A stretch of DNA of 64,000 nt from NCBI RefSeq assembly GCF_900110815.1, contig NZ_FOIT01000001.1:626307-690306 (forward strand). The letters are read 5' to 3'. Every line of letters starts with the position of its first letter. The first letter of the stretch is position 1. The stretch comes from Aliicoccus persicus (GTDB lineage: Bacteria; Bacillota; Bacilli; Staphylococcales; Salinicoccaceae). The position numbers were made by a program, and so were the translations under genes. Under the pieces are notes generated by a model that did not search any database, was not told where the DNA came from, and was given only the letters and a program-made list of their open reading frames with translations. Below, piece after piece: positions 8,864 to 18,029 of the stretch.

Positions 8864-11800
8864 TCACTCAGTTAACCGAATATCTACAGGGGAAATTGCT
8901 TCAAGTAATATTGGTATATGTTCTCGTTTGACGTATCCGAGTGGTGTTTTTTGCTCAAAATCAATGACAGGAATTCCCATTGAATCAAGTTGATTGATTA
9001 CATTATACTGATTAATGTTCCGAATATAAATTAATTTCGTGTTTTTTATTTTGAAATCCGTATATTCATCAATGGTCATTAAGTTGTTAATGACGAGTTG
9101 ATCTTTCCCATCACGTTTTTTTATTGCCCCATTTGCAACGACTGTCTGCTCTTTAATTAAATGAAATACGTCACCATAAGTCGATGGAAAAATGACCGCA
9201 TCCATCTCAATTTGCCCATCGCTCACAGTAAGAAATGCCATGTCTTGGCTGCGCTTCGTTTTTATCTTACGTATATCTGTTAAATACACCAGGTAATCTC
9301 CGACTTTCTCTTTGTCAGTCAGTCGAGCAGGTCGCGCGAATTCCAGTGCCTTTCGCTCTTCGATTATCGGATGATCACTGATAAAAAACCCGAGTACTTC
9401 TTTTTCAAAATTCAGCTTATCCAACACTGGCATCTCTTCTATATGTTCAGCTTTAAAATGAAAACCCATCTCGCTTAATACAGATTGATGTGCATAATTT
9501 TCATCTGCAACTGATACGCCAGACACCATTTGCAGCAACTGCTTTCTAGAGTAACCAAAGCTATCTAGTGCACCGCTTTTTATAAGTGCTTGAATGGCAT
9601 TTTTATTGAGTGATTTATCATCAATTCTACTATTCAACTCGAAGAGATCTTTAAATGCACCGTTTTCGTTGCGTTCTGCTACGATGCGTTTTGCGAGTTC
9701 TACATTGATTCCTTTAATAAATGCTAATCCGAGCCGAATGTTTTCATTTGTTGTATTAAACACTTGTGATTCGTTGATACACGGCGGTTCAACTTTAATC
9801 TTATAGACATCCATCTCTTTAATTAAATCATTCAATTTCGTCGCATCACTACGATTGTCCATCAGCATCGTCTGGAAGAATATATGACGGTAGTACAGTT
9901 TAATATAAGCCATCCAATAAGAAATCTTAGAGTAAGCAACCGCGTGAGATTTTACAAAACCATACGATTCAAACTTTTGAATGTAGTTATATATTTCTTC
10001 AGCAACGGATTGATCATAGCCCTTATTTAAGGCACCGGCAATAAACTTCGAACGCATGGATGACAGTGCATCATGATCTTTTTTACTCATCGCACGACGT
10101 AAAATATCAGCTTCGCCGTATGTAAATCCACCAAACGACACGACGATTTGCATAATTTGTTCTTGGTAAATAATGACACCATATGTACTTTTTAAAATAT
10201 GTTCTAAATCAGGATGAAGGTACTTAATATTCTCTGGATTTCTCTTCCCTTCAATAAAAGTAGGGATACTTTCCATCGGACCTGGTCTGTATAGAGATAC
10301 CATCGCCACGAGTTCATTAAAGTTTGATGGTTTCACTCGTCGGAGTGCCTCACGTATACCTTGTGATTCAAATTGGAAAATACCAGTCGTTAATCCAGAA
10401 GAAAATAAGTTAAAAATACGTGGGTCATGTGATTCAATGTCAATATCAGACAATTGAAATGACGGGTTTACACGCTTGATGTTTTGAATCATATATTTAA
10501 TATGTGTCAGCGTCTTAATAATTAATATATCGATCTTCAACAGTCCCACTGCTTCGACCTGTTCCATCGGCCATTGTGACATTAAGAAACGCCTTTGACC
10601 ATCATACTCAAACGTCACTGGAATGCTTTTATTGATCGGTGCATCCGAAATTAAGACACCTGATGCATGTGTGACAGTGTGGTTTGGTAAATTTATAATT
10701 TTTTGTACAAGTTGTTCGAGTACGATATATTTCTCATCGACATCACGGAGGTCTTGAAATGCTTTTGAGTTAAACACATCAGGAGAATCATTCGCCGATC
10801 TAAGAATACTCGAGATGTAATTTAGCTCCTCTGTTGAAAAGTCCAACACCCGTCCAATTGCACGCGTTGCAGCACGAAGCGATAGACGGCTAATATTCGC
10901 AATGTGTGCCACATGCATATCCCCATATGTATCAATTAAGTAATAGATCACTTCATTGCGTCTCACGTCATCAAAATCAATATCGATATCTGGCATCGTC
11001 ACGCGTTCTGGGTTTAGAAACCGTTCGAAAACCAAGTCATATTTTAAAGGATCAACCTCTGTAATGTTAAGTAGATACGCGACTAAACTTGCACTGGAGG
11101 ATCCACGGCCAGGGCCAACTAATATACCACTCCGTTTAGCAAAACTTACTGCATCATGAACAATTAAAAAGTATGACTCGTATGACATATTACATATGAC
11201 ATCATACTCATACTTTAGTCGTTCATGATACTCTTTTGTCGCTGGTGTTTTATCTGGTAGAGCTGTTGTTAGCAGTTGCCATAAATAATCTTTCGCACTT
11301 AAATTCGTGTTGTGTTTAAACGATGGTAATGTGCGTTCTACACGCGGTAAATTCACACGGCACTTCTCTACTAGTTCACGGTGATTATTCAATAAACTGC
11401 GTTCTTGCTCGGTTAAATCACTCATTAATCGAACGTAATGATCGCCTTCTGTATGAACTAAGTCATGTGCATCAACGCGTGTATTATCACGAATTGCTTC
11501 AACGACTGTGAGTACCGATTCATCTTTAGCATTTAAATAGTAACTTGGCTTTATGAAGAGTTGAGTTAAATCAGGTTCATTCATCAGATGTGATTGATAC
11601 ATATCATCGCTCGGAATATTCAGCACTGACTTAAGTGTGAGACTCTCTTCACGTAAGAAGACGATGAGACATTCATCCATCATTGTCGCTAGCGTTTCAG
11701 CTGGAATTGTTTCCGTTTGTTTGAACGTGAAGTATGCAGAAATACGTATTAGCGCACGAAATCCTGTTTCATTTTTTGCATACGTAATAATTGTGTTAGT

Positions 11801-12016
11801 CGTCTCACCGTACGACACAGCAACTTCCATACCAACGATCGGTACCATATTATGTTTGCGCGCTAATTTTATAAACGGATATACACCGTGTAGGCGATTG
11901 CGATCGGTAATTGCAACTGCCGCTTGATTGTCTCGAGATACTTTTTCTACGAGGTCATCTAGTCGTATTGCACTTGACAAAAAATCATAACCACTGCGTA
12001 CATTCAAGTTAATCAT
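8864..12016 (-). CDS. dnaE: DNA polymerase III alpha subunit, DnaE type
   Basis: The second replicative polymerase of low-GC Gram-positives, which extends RNA primers before PolC takes over. It has about 1050 residues, close to S. aureus DnaE (1065). A PHP domain occupies the first ~200 residues, but its metal motif is degenerate (NVRSGYDFL instead of HxHxxYS), as in staphylococci. The palm carries VGPGRGSSSASLVAYLL and the catalytic TMPDIDIDFDD, the fingers carry YGVIIYQEQIMQI and ADILRRAMSKK, and an OB fold lies near the C-terminus (KTKRSQDMAFLTVSDG). Two ATGs stand side by side; AGGTGA favours the second (12016). It lies in an operon between nrnA and accD. Confidence 0.96.
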   Translation of the reverse strand: MINLNVRSGYDFLSSAIRLDDLVEKVSRDNQAAVAITDRNRLHGVYPFIKLARKHNMVPIVGMEVAVSYGETTNTIITYAKNETGFRALIRISAYFTFKQTETIPAETLATMMDECLIVFLREESLTLKSVLNIPSDDMYQSHLMNEPDLTQLFIKPSYYLNAKDESVLTVVEAIRDNTRVDAHDLVHTEGDHYVRLMSDLTEQERSLLNNHRELVEKCRVNLPRVERTLPSFKHNTNLSAKDYLWQLLTTALPDKTPATKEYHERLKYEYDVICNMSYESYFLIVHDAVSFAKRSGILVGPGRGSSSASLVAYLLNITEVDPLKYDLVFERFLNPERVTMPDIDIDFDDVRRNEVIYYLIDTYGDMHVAHIANISRLSLRAATRAIGRVLDFSTEELNYISSILRSANDSPDVFNSKAFQDLRDVDEKYIVLEQLVQKIINLPNHTVTHASGVLISDAPINKSIPVTFEYDGQRRFLMSQWPMEQVEAVGLLKIDILIIKTLTHIKYMIQNIKRVNPSFQLSDIDIESHDPRIFNLFSSGLTTGIFQFESQGIREALRRVKPSNFNELVAMVSLYRPGPMESIPTFIEGKRNPENIKYLHPDLEHILKSTYGVIIYQEQIMQIVVSFGGFTYGEADILRRAMSKKDHDALSSMRSKFIAGALNKGYDQSVAEEIYNYIQKFESYGFVKSHAVAYSKISYWMAYIKLYYRHIFFQTMLMDNRSDATKLNDLIKEMDVYKIKVEPPCINESQVFNTTNENIRLGLAFIKGINVELAKRIVAERNENGAFKDLFELNSRIDDKSLNKNAIQALIKSGALDSFGYSRKQLLQMVSGVSVADENYAHQSVLSEMGFHFKAEHIEEMPVLDKLNFEKEVLGFFISDHPIIEERKALEFARPARLTDKEKVGDYLVYLTDIRKIKTKRSQDMAFLTVSDGQIEMDAVIFPSTYGDVFHLIKEQTVVANGAIKKRDGKDQLVINNLMTIDEYTDFKIKNTKLIYIRNINQYNVINQLDSMGIPVIDFEQKTPLGYVKREHIPILLEAISPVDIRLTE

Positions 12017-12035
12017 CATATCACCTAACGTTGAA

Positions 12036-13010
12036 TTAATCGTTCTTCAGCTTTGTATTCAGCGCATCAATAATTGCTTCAATGCGCTTCATGCTACTTG
12101 CACGAACACCGCTAGCAAGCGGATGCCCACCACCGCCGTAATAATCCGCAACATCGTTAATCACGACTTTTTTCGAGCGTAATCTCACCCGATAAAAATC
12201 GTCTTCTTCAATCGCAAGAAACCAAACTTTAACATCTTCAATATCTCTAAAAACATTAACAAGTAAACTTGCTTCACTCGATGTTACATCATACTTCTCT
12301 AATGCTTCCTTAGAGACAACGGTATATAGTAGTCCATGTTCATTGAGCACTGCGTTATCAATAAGATAACCAGTAAATTTAAACGAATTATATGAAGTCT
12401 TTGACAATTCATTCTGCATGGCTGTTGCGTCAAAATCAAATGATCTCAGCTCACTCGCTACACGGAGTGTTATTTTGCTCGTGTTGTCATATAAAAATCT
12501 TCCAGTATCACCGACTATACCCGCATATAAAAGACGTCCTGATTCTGAATCAAGATAATCATTTTCGTAGCCCCAGCAATTTGTAAGTAAGTAGATAAGT
12601 TCACTTGTCGATGACACGCTTGTCTCAACGATATTGATTGAACCAAATTCATCGAGATTCGGATGGTGGTCGATCTTAACAATTTCTTTGACATTCGTTA
12701 AGTCACCATCAATGCGCTCTACATTTGCTGTATCTACAACGATAGCTAGCGGCTCATCAAGTGTTTCATATGCATCCATATATCCCAAAACATTTGCTAG
12801 TGATGGTTCGTCCTCACCGAATGCACGAATTTTTTTGGATGGAAATATATTTTCTAGGATTTTTTTAAGACCGAGCTGTGCGCCAAGCGCATCAGGATCT
12901 GGTCGTTGATGTCTTAAAATAATGATGTTGTCATATCGATTAATTAAGTTTAATAATGGTTTAAAATTTGCTTTAAGTGCGTCTAATTTATGAATCTCGT
13001 TTAAAATCAA
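12036..13010 (-). CDS. nrnA: NanoRNase / pAp phosphatase, DHH family
   Basis: A DHH/DHHA1 phosphoesterase that degrades 2-5 nt RNA and dephosphorylates pAp in Bacillus. It has 324 residues. Motifs are RHQRPDPDALGAQ (motif I), VVDTANVERIDG, VKIDHHPNLDEFG (the DHH signature) and, in the DHHA1 part, YYGGGGHPLASG. The frame has no ATG near the expected N-terminus; translation starts at TTG (13010) behind AAAGGGATG. It is divergent from ytpI and is the first gene of the nrnA-dnaE-accD-accA run. Manganese dependence is known for the family. Confidence 0.93.
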   Translation of the reverse strand: MILNEIHKLDALKANFKPLLNLINRYDNIIILRHQRPDPDALGAQLGLKKILENIFPSKKIRAFGEDEPSLANVLGYMDAYETLDEPLAIVVDTANVERIDGDLTNVKEIVKIDHHPNLDEFGSINIVETSVSSTSELIYLLTNCWGYENDYLDSESGRLLYAGIVGDTGRFLYDNTSKITLRVASELRSFDFDATAMQNELSKTSYNSFKFTGYLIDNAVLNEHGLLYTVVSKEALEKYDVTSSEASLLVNVFRDIEDVKVWFLAIEEDDFYRVRLRSKKVVINDVADYYGGGGHPLASGVRASSMKRIEAIIDALNTKLKND

Positions 13011-13031
13011 GGTTAATTCATCCCTTTAACA

Positions 13032-13060
13032 TTTACTAAAATACGTCTTTAAATTATACT
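13032..13060 (+). promoter_or_regulatory. Predicted promoter of the YtpI-like gene
   Basis: TTTACT (13032-13037) and TATACT (13055-13060) with a 17-base spacer. The opposite strand offers TATAAT at 13053-13058 for nrnA, so the two divergent -10 elements may overlap; the nrnA -35 is poor. Confidence 0.5.
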
Positions 13061-13084
13061 ATATAATTGATTGGAGTTGTATTT

Positions 13085-13495
13085 ATGGACATAGAAACAA
13101 TCTATACACTTGTCGTTTCCATTCTCATCACACTCGCATTTATTGCGTTTGCTCTATTTATTTTTTATAAAGTGAAACAAGTGCGAACGGAACAATTTCG
13201 AGGTGGCCGTAGACAATATTATAATTCTTTATCGAGGATATGGTTTGGAGCGTTTCTCATCATATTTGGTACGAGTACGATCGTACAGTTCCAAACAGGT
13301 GTTGCATACATAATTGGTGCTGTGTTTATATTCTTCGGATTATTGAATATATTATCGTTCAACCGCAGACGCAAACACTTTAAGAGCGTTATCCCCGATG
13401 AGGATCGAGAGATCAATGAATGGTATGAAAGCCAAAACAAAGATGCTTCTTTTAAGCATTCTTCGACAAAAGTGTTATCAAAAAAACGCGCGTAA
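13085..13495 (+). CDS. YtpI-like small membrane protein
   Basis: About 136 residues with three hydrophobic segments (roughly 4-27, 52-68 and 72-90), a basic loop rich in Arg between the first two (QVRTEQFRGGRRQYYNS), and a soluble charged tail. The pattern and the position beside nrnA and dnaE match B. subtilis YtpI, whose role is unknown. I chose the ATG at 13085 because GGAG lies eight bases ahead; an in-frame TTG at 13067 is less likely. Its stop lies inside a hairpin shared with the convergent ytoI gene. Confidence 0.8.
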   Translation: MDIETIYTLVVSILITLAFIAFALFIFYKVKQVRTEQFRGGRRQYYNSLSRIWFGAFLIIFGTSTIVQFQTGVAYIIGAVFIFFGLLNILSFNRRRKHFKSVIPDEDREINEWYESQNKDASFKHSSTKVLSKKRA

Positions 13496-13509
13496 TTTCA
13501 CGCGTTTTT
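13482..13509. terminator. Bidirectional terminator holding both stop codons
   Basis: AAAAACGCG (13482-13490) pairs with CGCGTTTTT (13501-13509) around a 10-base loop. The stops of the two convergent genes (13493-13495 on plus, 13498-13500 on minus) both sit in the loop. Confidence 0.75.
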
Positions 13510-14781
13510 ATTTTGTTCATATATTTGTACTTGTAATAATGCTTTTGAATATATGACGTTGTGACTCTCTGCCTCCACTTCAAGGCGTAAAAACTGATGC
13601 CCAATATCAATGACGACACCGCTGAGCGTAATTTCTTGTTGGAGTTGTATGACCTTCATTTGAGTCACGTGATACGTATCAATATGATAGCTATAAATAT
13701 TATATGATGAAAGCACTGTCCGGACGAGTTTTTCAACAAGTGACATAAAGCTGCTTTCTTTTAAACTCCCAAACTCATCCGTCATCATGGGTAACACTTC
13801 TACAGTTAGCTTGTTATCAGATAAATCGATTCGTCTTTCTATTACATTTTCATTTAAGTCTTCACCGAACAATTTCTCAGGTACCATTTCCTTAAAGACA
13901 TCTCTTCGATGCACGACACCAACAAACTGACCATCTTCAACGACCGGTAAAATATTAAGTTGCTCCCACGTCATCAATTGTCGCATACGCTTTAATGTTG
14001 TTTTTGGCGCGAGCTCGATATCATCAATAATAAAATTTTTATAGTTATGTTCGTCCACAATATGCAGTTCTGATGATTTCACTGTCCCGAGGTAGCGGTT
14101 TTTATCGACAAGTATTGTAATTTTATCGTTTGGGATGTAAGTGAGTCTATTTGACTTATAGATGTCTAACACATACGATTGTTCTTTCATTACGAAGTCC
14201 GCTGCACGTATCATTTCGTTACTGAGAGACATGCTGTATATTTCACGTTGAATTGTCGTTGCGACAGTAAACGTGTCATATGGTGTCGAGATAACTGGTA
14301 ATTTTAATGCTTGTGCTTCTTTTAAAATATCAGAGGACATACCAAACCCACCGGTGATGAGTAGCCCCGTATTCGTTTTTAATGCTGCTCTTTGAACATC
14401 TTCCCGGTTTCCAATGATCAGTAGCGCACCTGGTTCTAAGTACGCTTTTAATGCACCCAGTTCCATCGCACCGATGATAATACGGCCGACTGTTTTCTCA
14501 AGCTGTTCTGAACCCGATATCAACTGACCGTTCGTGATCTGTTTAATCTGTTCGAATGTTAACTCTTTAACATTCTCAACTTCCCGCTTCGTAACTCGAA
14601 TGGATCCTACACGTGGAATTGTTTTTACAATGCCCTCTTTTTCTGCTTGTTTAATCGAACGATAAGAGGTCCCTTCAGACACGTCTAGATGTGAAGAGAT
14701 TTGACGGACCGATATTTTAGCACCTTCTTCAAGGCTATATAAATACTCCATAATGCGTTCGTGTTTACTCAAGCGAATCAC
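13498..14781 (-). CDS. YtoI-like HTH / DRTGG / CBS / hotdog regulator
   Basis: A 427-residue multi-domain protein. It has an N-terminal winged helix (about 1-65, ISVRQISSHLDVSEGTSYRSIKQAEKEG), a DRTGG domain (about 70-185, with LLITGGFGMSSDILKEA), two CBS repeats (about 190-310; the second shows LPVVEDGQFVGVVHRRDV), and a hotdog/thioesterase-like C-terminus (about 315-427). This architecture matches B. subtilis YtoI, widespread next to ytkL and ytpI. CBS pairs usually bind adenine nucleotides, so a ligand-responsive DNA-binding role is inferred; the target is unknown. It lies 27 bp downstream of the metallo-hydrolase gene, so the two are probably co-transcribed. Confidence 0.85.
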   Translation of the reverse strand: MIRLSKHERIMEYLYSLEEGAKISVRQISSHLDVSEGTSYRSIKQAEKEGIVKTIPRVGSIRVTKREVENVKELTFEQIKQITNGQLISGSEQLEKTVGRIIIGAMELGALKAYLEPGALLIIGNREDVQRAALKTNTGLLITGGFGMSSDILKEAQALKLPVISTPYDTFTVATTIQREIYSMSLSNEMIRAADFVMKEQSYVLDIYKSNRLTYIPNDKITILVDKNRYLGTVKSSELHIVDEHNYKNFIIDDIELAPKTTLKRMRQLMTWEQLNILPVVEDGQFVGVVHRRDVFKEMVPEKLFGEDLNENVIERRIDLSDNKLTVEVLPMMTDEFGSLKESSFMSLVEKLVRTVLSSYNIYSYHIDTYHVTQMKVIQLQQEITLSGVVIDIGHQFLRLEVEAESHNVIYSKALLQVQIYEQNKNA

Positions 14782-14808
14782 CTACTTTTACATCCATTAT
14801 ACCCATCT

Positions 14809-15492
14809 TTAAATATCTATAGAATCGCCTGACTTTAAGACATTAACCTTTTTATCGACTTTGTTAACAAATTGATCCGTGTCCACTTCAATTGGTGGGA
14901 AAGTATTGTAATGAATAGGTATTGCAAGATCGGTGTTTAACATTTCGTTGACTGCATACGCAGCATCATCAATGCCCATCGTAAAATTATCACCGATCGG
15001 TACAAATGTAGCATCGAATGGACCATACATATCAGAAATCAATTTAATATCACCGAATAACCCCGTATCACCCATATGATAAAATTTAGCGTCATCATTC
15101 GAGACAATTACACCTGCTGGCATACCCGTATAATGCACAGTACCGTCTTCCATTTCGTAACTTGAGCTGTGGAACGCATGAACAAATTTAACTGTGCCAA
15201 ATTCAAATGATTTCTGTCCACCGATTCCCATATTAACCACTTCACAATCAAGCGTTGCCATAAGATTCGCCAATTCATTTACGGCGATTACTGGTGCATT
15301 ATGTTTCTTTGCAAGTTCGACAGTATCACCCACGTGGTCGTTATGTCCATGCGTTAAAATAATATAATCTACTTCAACATCTTCCACGCTAATATTGCAT
15401 TGTCCGTTATCACTGATAAATGGATCAATAATCACTTTCTTACCATTGCTCTCAAAGTATACGACTGAATGACCATAATACGTAATTTTCAT
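14809..15492 (-). CDS. ytkL: UPF0173 metallo-beta-lactamase-fold hydrolase
   Basis: A 227-residue metal-dependent hydrolase of the UPF0173 family. The metal motif THGHNDHVGD (HxHxDH) is near residue 50, with further metal ligands in the FVHAFHSS, HMGDTGLF and IPIHYNTFP segments. N-terminal MKITYYGHSVVYFES is typical. The substrate is unknown. The start has AAAAAGGAG nine to ten bases upstream. It is divergent from the unknown gene at 15574 and upstream of ytoI on the same strand, an arrangement conserved in Bacilli. Confidence 0.92.
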   Translation of the reverse strand: MKITYYGHSVVYFESNGKKVIIDPFISDNGQCNISVEDVEVDYIILTHGHNDHVGDTVELAKKHNAPVIAVNELANLMATLDCEVVNMGIGGQKSFEFGTVKFVHAFHSSSYEMEDGTVHYTGMPAGVIVSNDDAKFYHMGDTGLFGDIKLISDMYGPFDATFVPIGDNFTMGIDDAAYAVNEMLNTDLAIPIHYNTFPPIEVDTDQFVNKVDKKVNVLKSGDSIDI

Positions 15493-15573
15493 TTTGATTT
15501 ACTCTCCTTTTTAAGCTGTTTATCAGTATCCTAGTACCCTTAACATGATAAAATTATACATGAGGTGACACAG

Positions 15574-16155
15574 ATGAAATACATTAACTTAAGTCAAACA
15601 CTATCGAGTTCTGCATCGAGTCAAATATTTAGTGAAAATGACTTAGAATTAGCAAACTTGGTGTTAATAGAAGCAAAGAAAGAGATGCACCCAAATATCG
15701 AACTGTTTGCATCCATTAATTACATACGAGAATCACAACAATTTTTAAATGAGCAACTGATGCTTGCTGCAACATCAAAAATTCTTGAACATACAGATGG
15801 TGTCGTTGTTGATGAAGTCTTTACTAACGATCATCATGGATTGAATGATAGGTTTTTAAAGGAATTGAGCATGTCAGTCGGTCAAAAACATTTAATAATC
15901 GGCCCGACGTTTAGTCAAGTGCCATCATTTTTACAAAGTAAGTTAATCGAAGAATTGATTAATTTTGATGTTTCAGGTGTGATGTACGATGTACGAAAAA
16001 ATGACATGGAAGATTACGCTGCATTACAACCTTTAGCAAAATTACTCATGCATGTGAAGAAGCGAACATCTATCATACCGCTTGTTAAAACGAAAGAAGA
16101 CGCTGACACGCTTGGTAAAATACTGCCTGTCAACGTCATTGCTATAGAAGAATAG
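15574..16155 (+). CDS. Unknown 193-residue protein
   Basis: I do not recognise this protein. It starts at ATG 15574 (MKYINLSQTLSSS) behind GAGGTGA. It has no signal peptide, membrane segment or cysteines. Alternating hydrophobic strands and helices (LVLIEAKKEM, IELFASINYI, DGVVVDEVF, KHLIIGPTF, VSGVMYDV, TSIIPLVKT, VNVIAIEE) suggest an alpha/beta, perhaps barrel-like, soluble fold. A strong hairpin terminator follows. In S. aureus, as I recall its map, the gene between the UPF0173 hydrolase and ald is a Xaa-Pro dipeptidase (pepQ); that gene is absent here and this one takes its place. Codon use looks like the neighbours. Confidence 0.8.
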   Translation: MKYINLSQTLSSSASSQIFSENDLELANLVLIEAKKEMHPNIELFASINYIRESQQFLNEQLMLAATSKILEHTDGVVVDEVFTNDHHGLNDRFLKELSMSVGQKHLIIGPTFSQVPSFLQSKLIEELINFDVSGVMYDVRKNDMEDYAALQPLAKLLMHVKKRTSIIPLVKTKEDADTLGKILPVNVIAIEE

Positions 16156-16160
16156 AATTT

Positions 16161-16190
16161 AAAAAAGTACACCGAATTGGTGTACTTTTT
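16161..16190. terminator. Bidirectional terminator, unknown gene / ald
   Basis: AAAAAGTACACC pairs exactly with GGTGTACTTTTT around GAATT, with T/A tracts on both sides. It serves the convergent genes ending at 16155 and 16205. Confidence 0.9.
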
Positions 16191-16204
16191 GTATACATAT
16201 TTAA

Positions 16205-17326
16205 TTAAACACGCGCAAGCACTTCATACACGTCTTCGTATTCTAATCCTTGTGCTTCTGCAACTGCTTTAAATGTCACTTTACCATCTAACGTGTTAAT
16301 ACCTAAAGCAATTGGACCGTTGTCTAATGCAGCTTGTTTATAACCTTTAGAAGCAATCTGTAACCCATACAGCATCGTCGCATTGTTTAGTGCGACTGTA
16401 GATGTTCTTGGCACAGCACCAGGCATGTTCGCCACAGCGTAATGCACCACGTCATGTTTTACATATGTCGGATCATCATGCGTTGTAATCTTATCCGTCG
16501 TTTCAAAAATACCACCTTGGTCAATTGCAATATCAATGATAACTGAACCTGGATCCATTGATTTAATCATTTCTTCTGTAACTAAACGCGGTGCACGTGC
16601 ACCTGGAATAAGTACAGCACCGACAACAAGATCACTTGATTTTACTTCATCAGCAATGTTCAATGGGCTCGACATCATCGTTTGAATACTTGATCCAAAC
16701 AAGTCATCCAACTCTCTTAAACGTGCAGGACTTAAGTCAATAATTGTTACATCTGCACCTAAACCGACAAGAATTTTTGCGGCATTTGTTCCGGCAACAC
16801 CACCGCCGATTATTGTGACTTTCGCTTTTTTAACGCCTGGTACACCACCGAGTAGAATACCTTTACCACCTTTAATTTTTTGTAAGTATTCTGCACCGAT
16901 TTGCGCTGCCATTCTTCCTGCAACTTCACTCATTGGTGTAAGTAGTGGTAGGCTTCTGTCCGGCAACTGGATTGTTTCATATGCAATGGAAACAACTTTT
17001 TTCTCAAGTAATGCTTGAGTGAGTGCTTCCTCAGGTGCGAGGTGTAGATATGTAAATAATATTAATCCTTCTTTGAAGTAATCATATTCAGATTTAAGTG
17101 GCTCTTTAACTTTAACCACCATGTCAACATCCCACGCTTGTGCTGCAGATTCTACAATTTCTGCACCTTGCGCTCTAAAATCTTCATCAGTAAAGTTAGA
17201 ACCTTCACCGGCGCCAGATTCCACTAATACTTTATGTCTAGCGAGCACATATGCATGTACCCCACCTGGTGTTAAACCCACTCGATTCTCGTTGTTTTTA
17301 ATTTCTCTTGGTACTCCGATTAACAT
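16205..17326 (-). CDS. ald: Alanine dehydrogenase
   Basis: Interconverts L-alanine and pyruvate plus ammonia with NAD. I start it at 17326 ([22 protein letters not shown]), preceded by GGAGAG; the 11 upstream codons of the open frame lack support. The resulting 373 residues match the family (about 371). N-terminal substrate residues lie in [10 protein letters not shown], the NAD-binding fold has [15 protein letters not shown], and [20 protein letters not shown] is the typical C-terminal active-site stretch. It stands alone between a terminator and the divergent usp gene. Confidence 0.96.
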   Translation of the reverse strand: MLIGVPREIKNNENRVGLTPGGVHAYVLARHKVLVESGAGEGSNFTDEDFRAQGAEIVESAAQAWDVDMVVKVKEPLKSEYDYFKEGLILFTYLHLAPEEALTQALLEKKVVSIAYETIQLPDRSLPLLTPMSEVAGRMAAQIGAEYLQKIKGGKGILLGGVPGVKKAKVTIIGGGVAGTNAAKILVGLGADVTIIDLSPARLRELDDLFGSSIQTMMSSPLNIADEVKSSDLVVGAVLIPGARAPRLVTEEMIKSMDPGSVIIDIAIDQGGIFETTDKITTHDDPTYVKHDVVHYAVANMPGAVPRTSTVALNNATMLYGLQIASKGYKQAALDNGPIALGINTLDGKVTFKAVAEAQGLEYEDVYEVLARV

Positions 17327-17411
17327 TTGGCATACTCTCCTTTTTAATGATTGTATCATAGAAAATATCGATAATGTATCCTTATTTTATGCATAAAAAA
17401 GCATGAATATA

Positions 17412-17420
17412 TGTTATAAT
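17412..17420 (+). promoter_or_regulatory. Extended -10 promoter of the usp gene
   Basis: TGTTATAAT is an extended -10 (TGnTATAAT). The hexamer 17 bases further upstream (CATAAA) is poor, which an extended -10 can compensate. About 43 bases of leader precede the GTG start. Confidence 0.6.
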
Positions 17421-17469
17421 ATAAGTATAAGAAATAGGATGAATATAAATTCAAAAGGAGGAATTTTTC

Positions 17470-17970
17470 GTGGAAAAGTACAACAATATTATGATTGCAG
17501 TCGATGGTTCTCGTGAAGCAGAGTGGGCATTTAACAAAGCAGTTGAACTTGCTACACAAAATGATGCAAAGCTATCAATTATCAACATCATTGATACGCG
17601 TTCATTTGCAGCATTAGAGCAATATGACAGAAACGTTGCGGATAAGTCTAGAGAGTTTTCAGAAAACCTTCTCGATGGTTACGAAAAAATTGCAAAAGAA
17701 GCGGGTATTGGTGAAGTATCTAAAATTATTGATTTCGGTTCTCCAAAAGCTATTTTACCGAGAAAAGCTGTAGAGAAAACTGGTGCAGATCTCGTTGTCT
17801 GTGGTTCAACTGGTTTAAACGCAGTGGAACGCTTCATCATCGGTTCAGTATCTGAAGCGGTCGTTCGTAACTCAGAAGTCGATGTCCTTGTTGTAAGAAC
17901 AGAGAAAATCCCACAATCATTCGAGCCAGTCGTTGCACAACCTGAAAAGTTAGAGCCTGAAGTAGAATAA
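17470..17970 (+). CDS. Universal stress protein, UspA family
   Basis: A 166-residue single-domain Usp. It begins at GTG (17470) with AGGAGG eight bases upstream. The fold signature is complete: MIAVDGSREAEWAFNKAVELA at the start, a central KAILPRKAVEKTGADLVVCGSTG and the nucleotide-binding GSTGLNAVERFIIGSVSEAVVRNS (G-2x-G-9x-G-S), which places it in the ATP-binding class. The C-terminal ~15 residues (PVVAQPEKLEPEVE) form a loose tail. Its position between ald and ackA is conserved in staphylococci. The physiological role of these Usp proteins is not settled. Confidence 0.93.
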   Translation: MEKYNNIMIAVDGSREAEWAFNKAVELATQNDAKLSIINIIDTRSFAALEQYDRNVADKSREFSENLLDGYEKIAKEAGIGEVSKIIDFGSPKAILPRKAVEKTGADLVVCGSTGLNAVERFIIGSVSEAVVRNSEVDVLVVRTEKIPQSFEPVVAQPEKLEPEVE

Positions 17971-17980
17971 CATCGTACGT

Positions 17981-18025
17981 AAAAAGCAGCGCATTGAGTA
18001 AAAACTACTCGACGCGCTGCTTTTT
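17981..18025. terminator. Bidirectional terminator, usp / ackA
   Basis: AAAAAGCAGCGC (17981-17992) pairs exactly with GCGCTGCTTTTT (18014-18025). The loop holds a second stem, GAGTA/TACTC, so the hairpin is unusually tall. Confidence 0.9.
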
Positions 18026-18029
18026 TATT

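Noticed and set aside
8864-12016. Degenerate PHP metal motif of DnaE as a novelty
   Set aside because: As far as I recall, staphylococcal DnaE proteins also lack these residues; this is normal for the group.
15546-15554. TGATAAAAT as an extended -10 for the unknown gene at 15574
   Set aside because: The start would fall on or inside the ribosome binding site, which leaves no usable leader.
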